DNA from: Planctomycetota bacterium
GTDB taxonomy: Bacteria > Planctomycetota > Phycisphaerae > UBA1845
Assembly (NCBI GenBank): GCA_024280855.1
Contig: JAJRPG010000082.1
Span: 1 to 64,000 of the forward strand
Direction of reading: 5' to 3'
DNA length: 64,000 nt
The position numbers and the translations under genes were made by a program. This document shows positions 7,525 through 16,953 of the stretch, one piece after another. Under the pieces are notes generated by a model. The model was not told the DNA's origin. It worked only from the letters and a program-made list of their open reading frames with translations, and did not search any database. Positions within the stretch are counted from its first letter, which is position 1, and each line of letters begins with the position of its first letter.

Positions 7525-9423
7525 ATGACTATTCAACGCGACATTGAAGAAACACTCTTAGCTGCGACGAAGCGATTGCTGGAATTGCGCGATGAACATC
7601 AAGGCTGGACGGGCGAATTGTCTAGCAGTGCGCTATCTACAGCGACGTCAGTATGCGCGCTGTCGTTGGTGTGTCACCACCATAGCGATAATGATTTATT
7701 TGAAAACCTGCGACTTCAAAAGTTGAATGAGCGTGGATTGCAATGGCTGATTCAGTATCAAAATGAAGACGGCGGCTGGGGAGATACGACTGATAGCCCA
7801 AGCAATATCAGCACGACGACGCTTTGTTGGGCTGCGCTGAATATGGATTCGCCTGCTCTTGAAAACTTGGCTAATGCAGAGCAGCGGGCGGAGGCTTGGA
7901 TGTTATCGCGAGCCAAGAGCTTGTCACCGGCGGATTTGTCGCAGGCTATCGACGCGGTATATGGTTCGGATCGAACATTTTCCGCGCCTATCCTGACGAT
8001 GTGTGCGCTGTCAGGCCGATTTGGCAAAGGTTCGGATGCGTGGAAGCATATCAAAGCGCTTCCGTTTGAGATTGCAGCTTGTCCTCATCAGTGGTTTCGT
8101 TGGTTGGGATTGCCGGTGGTGAGTTATGCGCTGCCCGCGCTAATCGCGATAGGTCAAGCGCGTCACTATCATCGCCCTTCCAAGAACCCTATCGCTCGCT
8201 GCCTTAGAAATCTGACTAAGAAAAAAACGCTGCGGGTATTACAAGCGATTCAGCCTGACGCTGGTGGTTTTTTGGAGGCGGCGCCGCTGACGGGTTTCGT
8301 ACTGATGAGCCTGGCTTCCATAGAACAAGGTGTCACACAGGTGGCCACTAAAGCGGTGAGATTCCTGGTTGATTCCGCCCGCGACGACGGTAGTTGGCCT
8401 ATCGACACAAACCTGGCGACGTGGGTGTCCACACTTTCGGTTCAAGCGCTGGCGGGCAAGGGTGATTTGTCGAATGTGCTTACTGACATCGATCAAAAAA
8501 ACATTTCGCAATGGCTGTTGGATCAACAATATCAAACCGAACATCCGTACACGCACGCTGCGCCGGGCGGCTGGGCGTGGACCAACCTGAGCGGCGGCGT
8601 TCCCGATGCGGACGATACGGCTGGGGCGCTGTTGACATTGAAATCGTTGTCTCAATCGTCATCTTCGATTGTTGATGCGAAGCTAATCAAAGCCGTCGAG
8701 CATGGCGTGCTGTGGTTGATGGATTTGCAAAATAAAGATGGAGGTATTCCCACGTTTTGTCGTGGTTGGGGGAAGCTCCCTTTTGATCAGAGTAGCCCGG
8801 ACCTTACGGCTCATAGTTTGCGGGCGTGGCATGTGTGGCGATCTTTAATGTCACGGCCTTGTCAATTAAAAATAGATCATGCGTCGCATAAAGCCGTGCG
8901 ATATTTGCTGGCGATACAAAACGATAGCGGGGCTTGGACGCCATTATGGTTTGGTAACCAGCACGCGCCGCAACAACTTAATCCGACGTATGGCACGTCG
9001 CGCGTGCTACGCGCGCCGCTTGATATGGGCCTCGATGAAAAAACGGCGCAGTCGTGGCTGGCCGCTCGATTGAGAGGCCTGAACTGGTTGCTATCGAGTC
9101 AAAATGATGATGGCGGCTGGGGCGGAGATGTTTCTACACCGTCCAGTATCGAGGAAACGGCGTTGGCGGTGGAAGCGTTGGCTTGTGTAATTAAAGAATC
9201 TAATGACGATGGATTACGCCCTGCTATCGAGCGGGGTTGTGCATGGCTGATTAAACGTACTGAAAGTGGAACGGTTTTTGAGCCGGCTCCCATCGGTCTT
9301 TACTTCGCTAACTTGTGGTATACGGAGCGCCTTTATCCGCTTATCTTTACGGTTTCGGCGCTGGGGCAGGCGATGCGCAGCTTGAAATATATCGACGCGT
9401 CAAACATGGCTAAGGCGTCTTGA
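7525..9423 (+). CDS. Squalene-hopene cyclase-like class II terpene cyclase
   Basis: 632 residues, the usual length of squalene-hopene cyclases. DADDTA at residues 361-366 is the DxDDTA motif whose Asp protonates the polyene. QW-type repeats are frequent (QNEDGGWGD, DDGSWP, QNKDGGI, QNDSGAW, QNDDGGWGG). The reaction is cation-driven cyclisation of a linear isoprenoid at the membrane. No squalene synthase (HpnC/D/E) is in the window, so the natural substrate could be squalene made elsewhere or a product of the polyprenyl synthase upstream. I therefore do not assign shc/hpnF firmly. Confidence 0.85.
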   Translation: MTIQRDIEETLLAATKRLLELRDEHQGWTGELSSSALSTATSVCALSLVCHHHSDNDLFENLRLQKLNERGLQWLIQYQNEDGGWGDTTDSPSNISTTTLCWAALNMDSPALENLANAEQRAEAWMLSRAKSLSPADLSQAIDAVYGSDRTFSAPILTMCALSGRFGKGSDAWKHIKALPFEIAACPHQWFRWLGLPVVSYALPALIAIGQARHYHRPSKNPIARCLRNLTKKKTLRVLQAIQPDAGGFLEAAPLTGFVLMSLASIEQGVTQVATKAVRFLVDSARDDGSWPIDTNLATWVSTLSVQALAGKGDLSNVLTDIDQKNISQWLLDQQYQTEHPYTHAAPGGWAWTNLSGGVPDADDTAGALLTLKSLSQSSSSIVDAKLIKAVEHGVLWLMDLQNKDGGIPTFCRGWGKLPFDQSSPDLTAHSLRAWHVWRSLMSRPCQLKIDHASHKAVRYLLAIQNDSGAWTPLWFGNQHAPQQLNPTYGTSRVLRAPLDMGLDEKTAQSWLAARLRGLNWLLSSQNDDGGWGGDVSTPSSIEETALAVEALACVIKESNDDGLRPAIERGCAWLIKRTESGTVFEPAPIGLYFANLWYTERLYPLIFTVSALGQAMRSLKYIDASNMAKAS

Positions 9424-9444
9424 GTTTGGTGTTTACATGATTTT

Positions 9445-10617
9445 ATGGAATGGAAATTTCTTCAATTGAACGCGCCTATTTATCTCGACAATAATGCCAC
9501 CACGCCGATGGACCCTGACGTACTCACGGCGATGACCCCTTACTTTCTCAACAAGTTTGGAAACGCGGCTAGTCGCAATCATTCATTCGGATGCGAGGCC
9601 GCGGGCGCAGTAGAAGATGCGCGGCAGCAAATAGCTAAGCTAATCGGGGCTGATGTTAGAGAAATCATTTTTACGAGCGGCGCGACGGAGGCGGTTAATC
9701 TTGCGATAAAAGGTGTAGCTGAGTCTACATTTTATGCAGATAAGGGTCGTCATATTGTCACTGTTCGCACGGAACACAAAGCCGTGCTTGACACCTGCGC
9801 CTGGCTTGAAACAAAAGGTTGGCACGTCACATATCTTCCCGTTGACGAGTTTGGACTTATTGGCTTGAAGCAACTCGAAGCTGCGATTACCGATCAAACG
9901 GTTCTCGTATGCGTCATGCACGCGAACAATGAAACCGGCGTGATTCAGCCAATCCAGGAGATCGCTACATTGTGCAAGCATCGTGGCACGCTGTTTTTTA
10001 CCGACGCTACGCAGTCCGTTGGCAAGCAGCTACTCGACGTTGATGACTTTGGTATTGATTTGTTGGCTATGTCTGCTCATAAAATGTATGGGCCTAAGGG
10101 GGTGGGCGTGCTGTTCGTTCGCAGGAGAAAACCTCGTGTGCGGTGCGAAGCAATGATTCATGGCGGCGGGCACGAACGGGGCATGCGTAGTGGTACGTTA
10201 AATGTGCCTGGCATAATCGGGATGGGTGCTGTGGCTACGCTTTGTCGTCAGAATATGGGTACAGAACAGCAACGGATTCGGAATTTACGAGATGAGCTTC
10301 AGCGAGGTCTAAGCGATCGAATAAGCGGTATAGTTATCAACGGCAGCGTTGAACATCGTCTAGTTAATACACTAAACATTAGTATTGAAGGTATTGATAG
10401 CGAAGTTCTTATGGAAAACATTCCTGACATCGCAGTGTCATCAAGTTCGGCATGCACGAGCGCGGCGCTTCAACCAAGTCATGTTCTTGCGGCAATGGGT
10501 CGCAGTGATGGTCACATAGCCGGGAGCATTCGATTTTCATTGGGACGCTTTACGACAGCAATAGAAATCGCCAAAACTGTTGAGGCCTTCGCGGCGGCGG
10601 TTAATTCATTACGCTAA
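9445..10617 (+). CDS. Cysteine desulfurase, NifS/IscS family
   Basis: A PLP-dependent class V aminotransferase that takes sulfur from cysteine. The N-terminus YLDNNATTPMDP is the family signature, K213 (SAHKMYG) is the PLP-binding Lys, and C337 (SSSACTSAAL) is the persulfide-forming Cys in the NifS-like loop. It is the last gene of the + strand locus, 21 bases after the cyclase gene. No scaffold protein follows. It could supply sulfur for the Fe-S proteins of the locus or for lipoyl synthesis; both are inference. The gene converges on the hemerythrin gene 32 bases away. Confidence 0.92.
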   Translation: MEWKFLQLNAPIYLDNNATTPMDPDVLTAMTPYFLNKFGNAASRNHSFGCEAAGAVEDARQQIAKLIGADVREIIFTSGATEAVNLAIKGVAESTFYADKGRHIVTVRTEHKAVLDTCAWLETKGWHVTYLPVDEFGLIGLKQLEAAITDQTVLVCVMHANNETGVIQPIQEIATLCKHRGTLFFTDATQSVGKQLLDVDDFGIDLLAMSAHKMYGPKGVGVLFVRRRKPRVRCEAMIHGGGHERGMRSGTLNVPGIIGMGAVATLCRQNMGTEQQRIRNLRDELQRGLSDRISGIVINGSVEHRLVNTLNISIEGIDSEVLMENIPDIAVSSSSACTSAALQPSHVLAAMGRSDGHIAGSIRFSLGRFTTAIEIAKTVEAFAAAVNSLR

Positions 10618-10649
10618 AGCCGTCGTGGCTAGGCAAGACTGCCCTCGCA

Positions 10650-11228
10650 CTAATCACTTGTCCACTGCTGACATAGCTCATCAGCTAGGCGCAATAGTTC
10701 TTCTCGTTTCTTACCGCCGAAAGATTTACACCCAACCTCACAATACTGACTGCACAAATTTTGATGATCTTCCGGGGTTAATGCTTGGTCTCCCATGTTA
10801 AAAAGGACGTTATCTTCCTTGAATATGTGGCCTGTTAATAACTCTGCATATTGGCCAGCCGCTTCCAGGAATTGTTCGGTTGCGCCTGCGTCGTCCTTGT
10901 CGAAATCATCGAGCACATCGGACATGACAGCCGTGTAACCTCGCGCGAGCCTATGCTCATAAAGCATCATACCAATGGGGCCATTATCTTTTGGAATGCC
11001 CCGCGATTCGAGTGCGGGGAAAAGCAGTTCTTCTTCTTTGGCGTGGTGGCAGGCGTCGGCGAAGGATTTTATAAAACTCACGCATTGTCTGAATGCTTCC
11101 TTTTCAAAACCACGACCTTCGCGTGATCGAGCCACAAGTTTGTTGAGTACGTCAATCACTCGAAGAATGATTTGATGCTCTTCACGAAGCAAATCTGAAG
11201 CGTTTTCGTTTTTGTTACATGATTCCAT
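10650..11228 (-). CDS. Hemerythrin-like HHE-domain protein
   Basis: 192 residues with the His/Glu pattern of HHE cation-binding domains: EEHQII near the N-terminus, CHHAKEEELLFP, YEHRLARGY and GHIFKEDNVLF. Such domains form a four-helix bundle with a di-iron site that binds O2 or NO, or senses iron. A C-terminal extension holds three Cys (LCSQYC..GC). It is the last gene of the operon that starts at 26878, 11 bases after the ferredoxin gene. Next to a nitrate-reductase-like system an NO or O2 protective role is reasonable, but that is inference. Confidence 0.85.
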   Translation of the reverse strand: MESCNKNENASDLLREEHQIILRVIDVLNKLVARSREGRGFEKEAFRQCVSFIKSFADACHHAKEEELLFPALESRGIPKDNGPIGMMLYEHRLARGYTAVMSDVLDDFDKDDAGATEQFLEAAGQYAELLTGHIFKEDNVLFNMGDQALTPEDHQNLCSQYCEVGCKSFGGKKREELLRLADELCQQWTSD

Positions 11229-11239
11229 AAAGATGAGTC

Positions 11240-11860
11240 CTAACTATTTCTTGTGTTTTTCGGTCCGAATTCTGGACGAATCGTGATCGCATTAGCTGGG
11301 CAAATGTAATCGCATACGCCGCAGCCTGTGCATCCATCTTCTTTTATAATCGGTAATTTATCATCGCCAAATTGGATAGCCTGTAATTGAACGGGACATC
11401 GCGCCACGCAGTAATCGCAGCGTTGACCTTGCGAAACGTAGCACGCTTGAAGGTCAATCACCGCAGTTCCCATCGTAACATCAGATTGAGCAACTGGTAG
11501 CAGAGCAAGCGGCTCACACGCGCTAATACAGGGCATGTCTTCGCATAAATAACAAGGTGATTCGCTAGGAATGATAGCTGGCGTACCTGCGTTTTCCCCA
11601 AACTCCGGGCCAAGGCGTCTTATCGAATCGTAAGGGCAAGCTGTCTGACAATCTGTACATTGAGTGCAAGCTTTTAGAAACTGAGGCTCTGGCAGTGCAC
11701 CAGGTGGACGCAGCCACTTGGCTAATTCAATTTTGGGCGACGCATCAATAGGCGCGTCGAAAATTCCACTTCGACCGCGAATAGCGTGCAGCGAATCAAT
11801 CGCGTCCGAAACGAGCGATTGACTAAACCGGGTAAAAAATTCTCTTCTTGTGCATGCCAT
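11240..11860 (-). CDS. NapG/MauM-like ferredoxin protein (copy 1)
   Basis: 206 residues with four Cys-rich [4Fe-4S] motifs (CTQCTDCQTACP, CYLCEDMPC, CDYCVARCP, CTGCGVCDYICP). LRPPGAL followed by CxxCxxCxxxCP is the NapG signature, shared with the two other ferredoxins of this operon. NapG proteins pass electrons from a quinol-oxidising membrane protein such as NapH towards periplasmic nitrate reductase. The N-terminus CTRREFFTRF resembles a twin-arginine motif, but the hydrophobic stretch is weak, so export is uncertain. It lies 12 bases after the YHS/NapH-like gene. Confidence 0.85.
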   Translation of the reverse strand: MACTRREFFTRFSQSLVSDAIDSLHAIRGRSGIFDAPIDASPKIELAKWLRPPGALPEPQFLKACTQCTDCQTACPYDSIRRLGPEFGENAGTPAIIPSESPCYLCEDMPCISACEPLALLPVAQSDVTMGTAVIDLQACYVSQGQRCDYCVARCPVQLQAIQFGDDKLPIIKEDGCTGCGVCDYICPANAITIRPEFGPKNTRNS

Positions 11861-11872
11861 ATATCTGACACC

Positions 11873-13948
11873 TTACATAGCCGACGTTCGCATTTCCATC
11901 GGCTGCTTCAGTAACCAAAGGCTAAAGACGCTAAAGGCAATCATCCCTGCGAGCATGGGTAATTGACTACGAAACGCGGATTGGGATGATCCGAATATTC
12001 GCAAAGAAATTTTTTGGGCTACCCATAAGCTATAGACATGGCCCACTAAAACCATAAATACCTGCACGATCCAAAGTTTGTCCAAAGCGATCAACGGCGG
12101 AATAACCCAGCCTGCGGTTCCAAATAGGTTCCACTTCCATCCGAATGGATCGGAAATGATAGCTATGATCTTCGGACCTTCCATGAGCAAATGTTCCAGG
12201 TTGTGCGCAATGTGATAAAACAGCGCGATAGGAAGCATCGCGTAGGCGTAGCGAATGAAATAATCGCGGTAGGTAAATGATTGTACCGCGTGGGCATCAC
12301 CCAGGGATTTAGAAATACCAACCAGCACGGCGTATATTGCAATAGGGCCGAGGATTAACATCCCCATGCCAAGGCTAAAACCGAGGATTCTGCCAACGTC
12401 AACGCTTTCTCTTATCGCATCGACTAGCTGCTGCCAGACTGGTGTCATCGTTATGCCATGAAACGCAGCTAAGGTTAGCATTAACAACGCGAGGTACGCT
12501 TCATCCGCTCTAGGCTTACCCTCATTGACGAGGTCGCTACCCCAGGGTCTGAGATTTAGCGATAGATTATCATGCGGACAGGCTTGAACGCATTCCATGC
12601 ACTGAATGCAATAGGTGTTGCTTTCGATTTTTCCTGGATACAAAAAAGTGGGGCAACCGTAAGCGCTTTCACTTCCCGTAACACATTCTTTTGTGTGACA
12701 GGATTTGCAGACACCGCTATCTTTCGACCGGACTTCTACGCCAGCAAACAAAGCATACAACCCGCTGACTCTCCCAACCAGGCATCCATAACGGCAGAAA
12801 GATTTCCTATCGAACACCAAAGCCGACACCACGGTCATTAGCAACATGCCAATGGCTAAGTATGCGGTGATGCGCGGTTTCATGGTCACGCCGAAGCCTA
12901 GTTCGATCCATGTTAGCCCGACAAACATGAGCGTTGCGATGGCGATGTTTCTTACGACTCTTGGCCATTTTAGCCGCAGGCTTAATCCATCTTCGGATTT
13001 TTTCCAGATTGACAATTTCTCAATCCAGCCGGCTATCGCGTCCCAAGGGCAGACATAACACCACGCTTTTCCGGCATACATGATTAACACGATGAGTAGC
13101 GCCCACCAAATCGTCCAGGTGAGAATCGGGGCGATATTGAGTGCCGGGTTTTGGTTGCCAAACAACCCGGCTGCGATGGTTAAGAGAAAGAGTGCAACCA
13201 CAATCGCCTGACATATAGACCTGAATATTCGTGATCGAACAGCAAACCTAATCCAGGAAAGGGATAATAAATCGAATCGGTCTTTAGCCTGTGCATTAGC
13301 ACCGACCATGTTAATGGCTTGGGCAGACAATACGGGCAACGACAAATTAATCGCAGCTACTGGAGATGCACCTATCATACCGGATTGTGCCAGTCGCTCG
13401 CCTTCCCCCACGATTTCGGACGCAGGTATATGGACCGATTTTTTAGGTGCAGCCTCTTTGTCCGGAGTGGTAGTCGTTTTGCGACTTAGCCAATCGAACA
13501 CGCCGAAACTCACGATAAGCACAATCGCAATTGACACATAGTAAAGCCAGCTCGGTATCCCCCACATGCTGTGCATGAAATATGCTGCGGGGTCTTGCTT
13601 AAAAGTACTGCGATGAGCCTGGCTACAAAGTTGGTAAGTTTGACCTAAATAAGTGGCGGGAAATGTTGGCTGATCTGAGAGGGGAAGCTCACAAACCATG
13701 CAGGAGGCCGTCAAAAATTTTGATGGCGTCGCTACAAACTGGTCTCGACACTGCGTGGTGCAAAAATAATATCGCTGGTCATTATGGTCGGCGTGAATGT
13801 CCCAGCCTTTATTGACTTCCATACTGCAAACCACGTCTACCAGACGTCCTGTAGATGAAGACGAAGTCGCGTCCATATTGGTTAGCGCTATAGCTACGGA
13901 TAATACACCCAGCAACAGGTACGGAAATAATAAGTGAAATCGCTTCAC
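11873..13948 (-). CDS. Membrane polyferredoxin (NapH/NosR-like) with two YHS-type domains
   Basis: 691 residues. After an N-terminal membrane segment come two YHS/TRASH-type Cys modules (DVVCSMEV...YYFCTTQC and CMVCELPL...YQLCSQAH), likely metal-binding and periplasmic. Then follow about ten membrane helices with NapH/NosR-like motifs (CYVCPWDA, CRYGCLVG) and ferredoxin motifs (CKSCHTKEC; CIQCMECVQACP). The role would be moving electrons between the quinone pool and periplasmic ferredoxins. The start overlaps the stop of the previous gene by 4 bases. The YHS fusion is the odd part: it suggests a metal-delivery or metal-sensing task beyond plain NapH. Confidence 0.83.
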   Translation of the reverse strand: MKRFHLLFPYLLLGVLSVAIALTNMDATSSSSTGRLVDVVCSMEVNKGWDIHADHNDQRYYFCTTQCRDQFVATPSKFLTASCMVCELPLSDQPTFPATYLGQTYQLCSQAHRSTFKQDPAAYFMHSMWGIPSWLYYVSIAIVLIVSFGVFDWLSRKTTTTPDKEAAPKKSVHIPASEIVGEGERLAQSGMIGASPVAAINLSLPVLSAQAINMVGANAQAKDRFDLLSLSWIRFAVRSRIFRSICQAIVVALFLLTIAAGLFGNQNPALNIAPILTWTIWWALLIVLIMYAGKAWCYVCPWDAIAGWIEKLSIWKKSEDGLSLRLKWPRVVRNIAIATLMFVGLTWIELGFGVTMKPRITAYLAIGMLLMTVVSALVFDRKSFCRYGCLVGRVSGLYALFAGVEVRSKDSGVCKSCHTKECVTGSESAYGCPTFLYPGKIESNTYCIQCMECVQACPHDNLSLNLRPWGSDLVNEGKPRADEAYLALLMLTLAAFHGITMTPVWQQLVDAIRESVDVGRILGFSLGMGMLILGPIAIYAVLVGISKSLGDAHAVQSFTYRDYFIRYAYAMLPIALFYHIAHNLEHLLMEGPKIIAIISDPFGWKWNLFGTAGWVIPPLIALDKLWIVQVFMVLVGHVYSLWVAQKISLRIFGSSQSAFRSQLPMLAGMIAFSVFSLWLLKQPMEMRTSAM

Positions 13949-15522
13949 AATATTTTCTCCCCTAACGTCACTAGCTTCCCTGCTGCGAAAGAATCAGGCT
14001 GCTTGCCGACATGCGTCCCTGCCCATCGCCGACGCTGCCGCTTCTTTTGAATGGCCCGAATCACGACGAATACAAATACGACTCCGAATGACCCTGCAAT
14101 GACAACGGACGCCATAGCTGTCGGTTGCCCTACGACCATGAGGAACGGTATGACTTCGATACGCCCCTCCACTGGCATCGATATTTCTACAATGTATTCG
14201 CCATCGATTGGCATCGTCACCTGAACTTTGTATTCGTTGTCGAATGGGGTGCGTGTGGTGGATGGCAAAATAATCGTATTGTCGCCAAATGTATATGTCT
14301 GTAGTACGCAGATCGTAATTGGCTCGGTATATACCTGCTTCGTTTCACGATTTTTTATATACATCGCGATATTGGCAGGCTCGCCAGGGACCGGAATGCC
14401 TGGGTACGATGTCATCAACACGTCATAAGGACCAGTCGTAGCCGGGTATTCCAACGTCGGTCGCTGTGGGTAATTTTCTTTATATGAATAATGTGGCAAG
14501 CCAAGAACATGATGAGCCTGAGCCTGAGAAGGCGCGAATAACGGTATCATACCCACCATCAATACTGCAGCGGCTTTGGCTATTACGCGCGTTTTCTTTT
14601 TTGGCTGCGAATTTTGTTGCCCCGGTAATCCGATAGTAAAATACAAGGCCTGGTCGTCGCAATGACTTATACATACGCCGCAATTGTCACATTCAATCGA
14701 AGCTGATTGTGTAATTGGATTGATGCCCGCTTCGCAAACCGGAATACAATCCATACACCCGGTACACATACTTTTTCTGAGTTTAATGCGAACTGGGCGT
14801 GCCCAGCCCAATAAACCGTACAACGCGCCGCCGGGGCATATAGTCCGACACCACCATCGCGGTGACACAAACAATTCTACCGCGACCATTACGCCAAGAA
14901 GTATCAACATCCCTGAAAGTGCGGTGCCGAATATCCAGGCATGGACGATGCGACTAATCACAACTGGTGGATAGATCAGTGCAAATAACGGCGCGGAGCA
15001 AACCGCAGCCATCGCTAACCCTACGATGAGAAATATGTATTTATTACGATGCGAAAACGTAACCTCGCCTGGCTGAATCTCTGCAAAACGTAGCACTTTT
15101 CTAAACTTGGTCGTTAATTCAAATAGTACATACCCAGGGCATATCCAACTACAAAATACCCGGCCTAGCAAAACCGCAAGCAGTACAGGCATGACAATCG
15201 AAGCCATCAATGGCCAGTGAACGCGCTTTGAGGTTGCTAACATCTCCGCTGCGGCGAGTGGGTCCGTGAGACTAACCCCCAAAAACTTCATGGACCAAAG
15301 CGTGCCCTTATTGCCATTCAAAAATGTGTTGGGATCATCGAGCGAATCGATATATGGGTGAATCAGTTTCGTCATCGTCTCGCCGCGCATCCCATTCATG
15401 AGTTGGTCGTCGTCAATGACGCGGGCAGATCGGTAATGCGCGTACAAACTCAACAGTGCAATACCGACCATCACGAGCAGTACACTAGCTTGAACCATAC
15501 GCCTTAAAATCTGGAGGATCAT
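13945..15522 (-). CDS. NapH-like membrane ferredoxin with periplasmic C-terminal domain
   Basis: 525 residues. Several N-terminal membrane helices carry the two NapH motifs CSWICPGY and CRTICPGG. A 2[4Fe-4S] ferredoxin segment follows (CTGCMDCIPVCE; CDNCGVCISHCD), then a membrane helix and a beta-rich, probably periplasmic domain of about 140 residues ending in another helix. The C-terminal domain recalls the extra domains of FixG/CcoG-like proteins, but I do not recognise it firmly. It overlaps both neighbours by 4 bases (ATGA junctions), so it is translationally coupled with the NapG-like gene before it. Confidence 0.85.
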   Translation of the reverse strand: MILQILRRMVQASVLLVMVGIALLSLYAHYRSARVIDDDQLMNGMRGETMTKLIHPYIDSLDDPNTFLNGNKGTLWSMKFLGVSLTDPLAAAEMLATSKRVHWPLMASIVMPVLLAVLLGRVFCSWICPGYVLFELTTKFRKVLRFAEIQPGEVTFSHRNKYIFLIVGLAMAAVCSAPLFALIYPPVVISRIVHAWIFGTALSGMLILLGVMVAVELFVSPRWWCRTICPGGALYGLLGWARPVRIKLRKSMCTGCMDCIPVCEAGINPITQSASIECDNCGVCISHCDDQALYFTIGLPGQQNSQPKKKTRVIAKAAAVLMVGMIPLFAPSQAQAHHVLGLPHYSYKENYPQRPTLEYPATTGPYDVLMTSYPGIPVPGEPANIAMYIKNRETKQVYTEPITICVLQTYTFGDNTIILPSTTRTPFDNEYKVQVTMPIDGEYIVEISMPVEGRIEVIPFLMVVGQPTAMASVVIAGSFGVVFVFVVIRAIQKKRQRRRWAGTHVGKQPDSFAAGKLVTLGEKIL

Positions 15523-16340
15523 GATATGGCCTCCAACCGATGAGGCTTGCGCGTACGAACCACTCGTATCGCTGGTTCACCGCGAACGACAGTACGACAT
15601 ATGTCTTCACACATTCCGCAGCCTACGCAATGCTCGGTAAACACTATTGGTGCCAGAAAAGCGCCCGGCTCTAATTTGATCGCGCGGTTTCTTAGCGGAC
15701 AAAACATGAAACATTCACCGCACGGACCGCGTCTTTCTGTTATCGCCTGCGACTCGGTCGGTTCTTGGCCGAGCTGCATGAGAAGTTCCTGTTCGTGTCG
15801 AATGTGCTTGGCTTTATAGGATAAACAAAGGTCTTCTCGTAGTTCGACGCTGCCCATGTCCACCTCGACTAAGCTGTCGAAAGACAACAGGGCACCAGTC
15901 GGACAGACCGGTCCGCAAGCGTTGCATAACGTGCAAGCAGCTTTTGCGGGATCGACGTAAGGCGTATGAAAATATTCGCCATCAGCTTCGGTATAAAATT
16001 GAATCGCGCCTGGTTCGCAGGCATCCTGACATCGATAGCAGCGGATACATGCCGCGAGAAAATCAGGCTCATCAAGTGCGCCTGGAGGGCGTAAAATGCC
16101 AGCTAGCTTTTCGTATGGCCGTCTGATCGCTGGAAATTTTGAAAGCCTTGTCACAGATAAAAAGTGTGCCAACCCACTGACTAACGCAAAACCAATGCCA
16201 GTTGCGAATGTCTGAATCACATCACGACGGGTAAATGCCCGGCGACGGGAATATATGGATTTCTTGTTAGTTGAATCACCGCGCGAGCTAAAACTTGCAG
16301 CCTCATTGATCGATATTGACCTGCGCGACGGGAGATTCAT
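15519..16340 (-). CDS. NapG/MauM-like ferredoxin protein (copy 2)
   Basis: About 273 residues. SRRRAFTRRDVIQ followed by a hydrophobic helix looks like a twin-arginine signal. LRPPGAL precedes four [4Fe-4S] motifs (CIRCYRCQDACE, CTLCNACGPVCP, CGECFMFCP, CVGCGMCEDICR). ATG 16340 is used because it overlaps the stop of the preceding gene in an ATGA junction; the reading frame is open further upstream to 16445 but only inside that gene. It would take electrons from the NapH-like protein that follows. It is a paralog of the proteins at 11240 and 16337. Confidence 0.87.
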   Translation of the reverse strand: MNLPSRRSISINEAASFSSRGDSTNKKSIYSRRRAFTRRDVIQTFATGIGFALVSGLAHFLSVTRLSKFPAIRRPYEKLAGILRPPGALDEPDFLAACIRCYRCQDACEPGAIQFYTEADGEYFHTPYVDPAKAACTLCNACGPVCPTGALLSFDSLVEVDMGSVELREDLCLSYKAKHIRHEQELLMQLGQEPTESQAITERRGPCGECFMFCPLRNRAIKLEPGAFLAPIVFTEHCVGCGMCEDICRTVVRGEPAIRVVRTRKPHRLEAIS

Positions 16341-16951
16341 GTCGTCACCGCCTTGACACGAATCGCGTGCGGGTAACGAATGCAAGAACGCTCGCAACAG
16401 CCGCAACCGACGCACGCCTCCGGGTGAATGGTAGGTCGTTCCCACGCACCGATGGTCATGGCTTCACCGGCTAAAGGGCAGGCGCGAAAACACGCGCCAC
16501 AACTCCAATTGTTATAGGAATAGCACAAATCGAAATCGATCTCAGCTACGCCAATAGTTACCTTCTCTTTGATGTCTTCCCTGGTCTTCTCGATGAGTTG
16601 AAGTGCACCGGAAGGGCAAACCTCCGTACATTTTAGATAATCACCCTCTTCGCTGAGGCACAACATACATGCCGCTTTTCTTGGCTTCATGGTGGGCGTA
16701 CCAGCATGTCCACCCGGTGCATTTCCTGGCGTGGAAACCAACGCGTGATTAGGACACGCATCCACGCATCGCATACAACGAATACACGTTGACAGAAAAT
16801 CATCCTCAGCCAATGCGCCTGGCGGGCGCAATGGACTAGCTTTTGCCGTCGACGCAGTGCCCATTAGCCCGGATACATACGCGCTACCGCCGATCGTTAT
16901 ACCGATGGCTGCCGACTGCTTCACAAATTGTCGCCGATCGACATTAGCCAT
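16337..16951 (-). CDS. NapG/MauM-like ferredoxin protein (copy 3)
   Basis: 204 residues with a twin-arginine-type N-terminus (VDRRQFVKQS then a hydrophobic helix to about residue 35), so periplasmic. LRPPGAL and four Cys motifs follow (CIRCMRCVDACP, CMLCLSEEGDYLKCTEVCP, CGACFRACP, CVGCGCCERSC), giving up to four [4Fe-4S] clusters. It starts two bases after the NapA-like gene, so it is the most likely direct electron donor to the molybdoenzyme. Confidence 0.88.
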   Translation of the reverse strand: MANVDRRQFVKQSAAIGITIGGSAYVSGLMGTASTAKASPLRPPGALAEDDFLSTCIRCMRCVDACPNHALVSTPGNAPGGHAGTPTMKPRKAACMLCLSEEGDYLKCTEVCPSGALQLIEKTREDIKEKVTIGVAEIDFDLCYSYNNWSCGACFRACPLAGEAMTIGAWERPTIHPEACVGCGCCERSCIRYPHAIRVKAVTT

Positions 16952-16953
16952 GC

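Noticed and set aside
403-10617. Anammox ladderane biosynthesis locus
   Set aside because: Ladderane candidate loci contain fatty-acid synthesis and desaturase-like genes; none are here.
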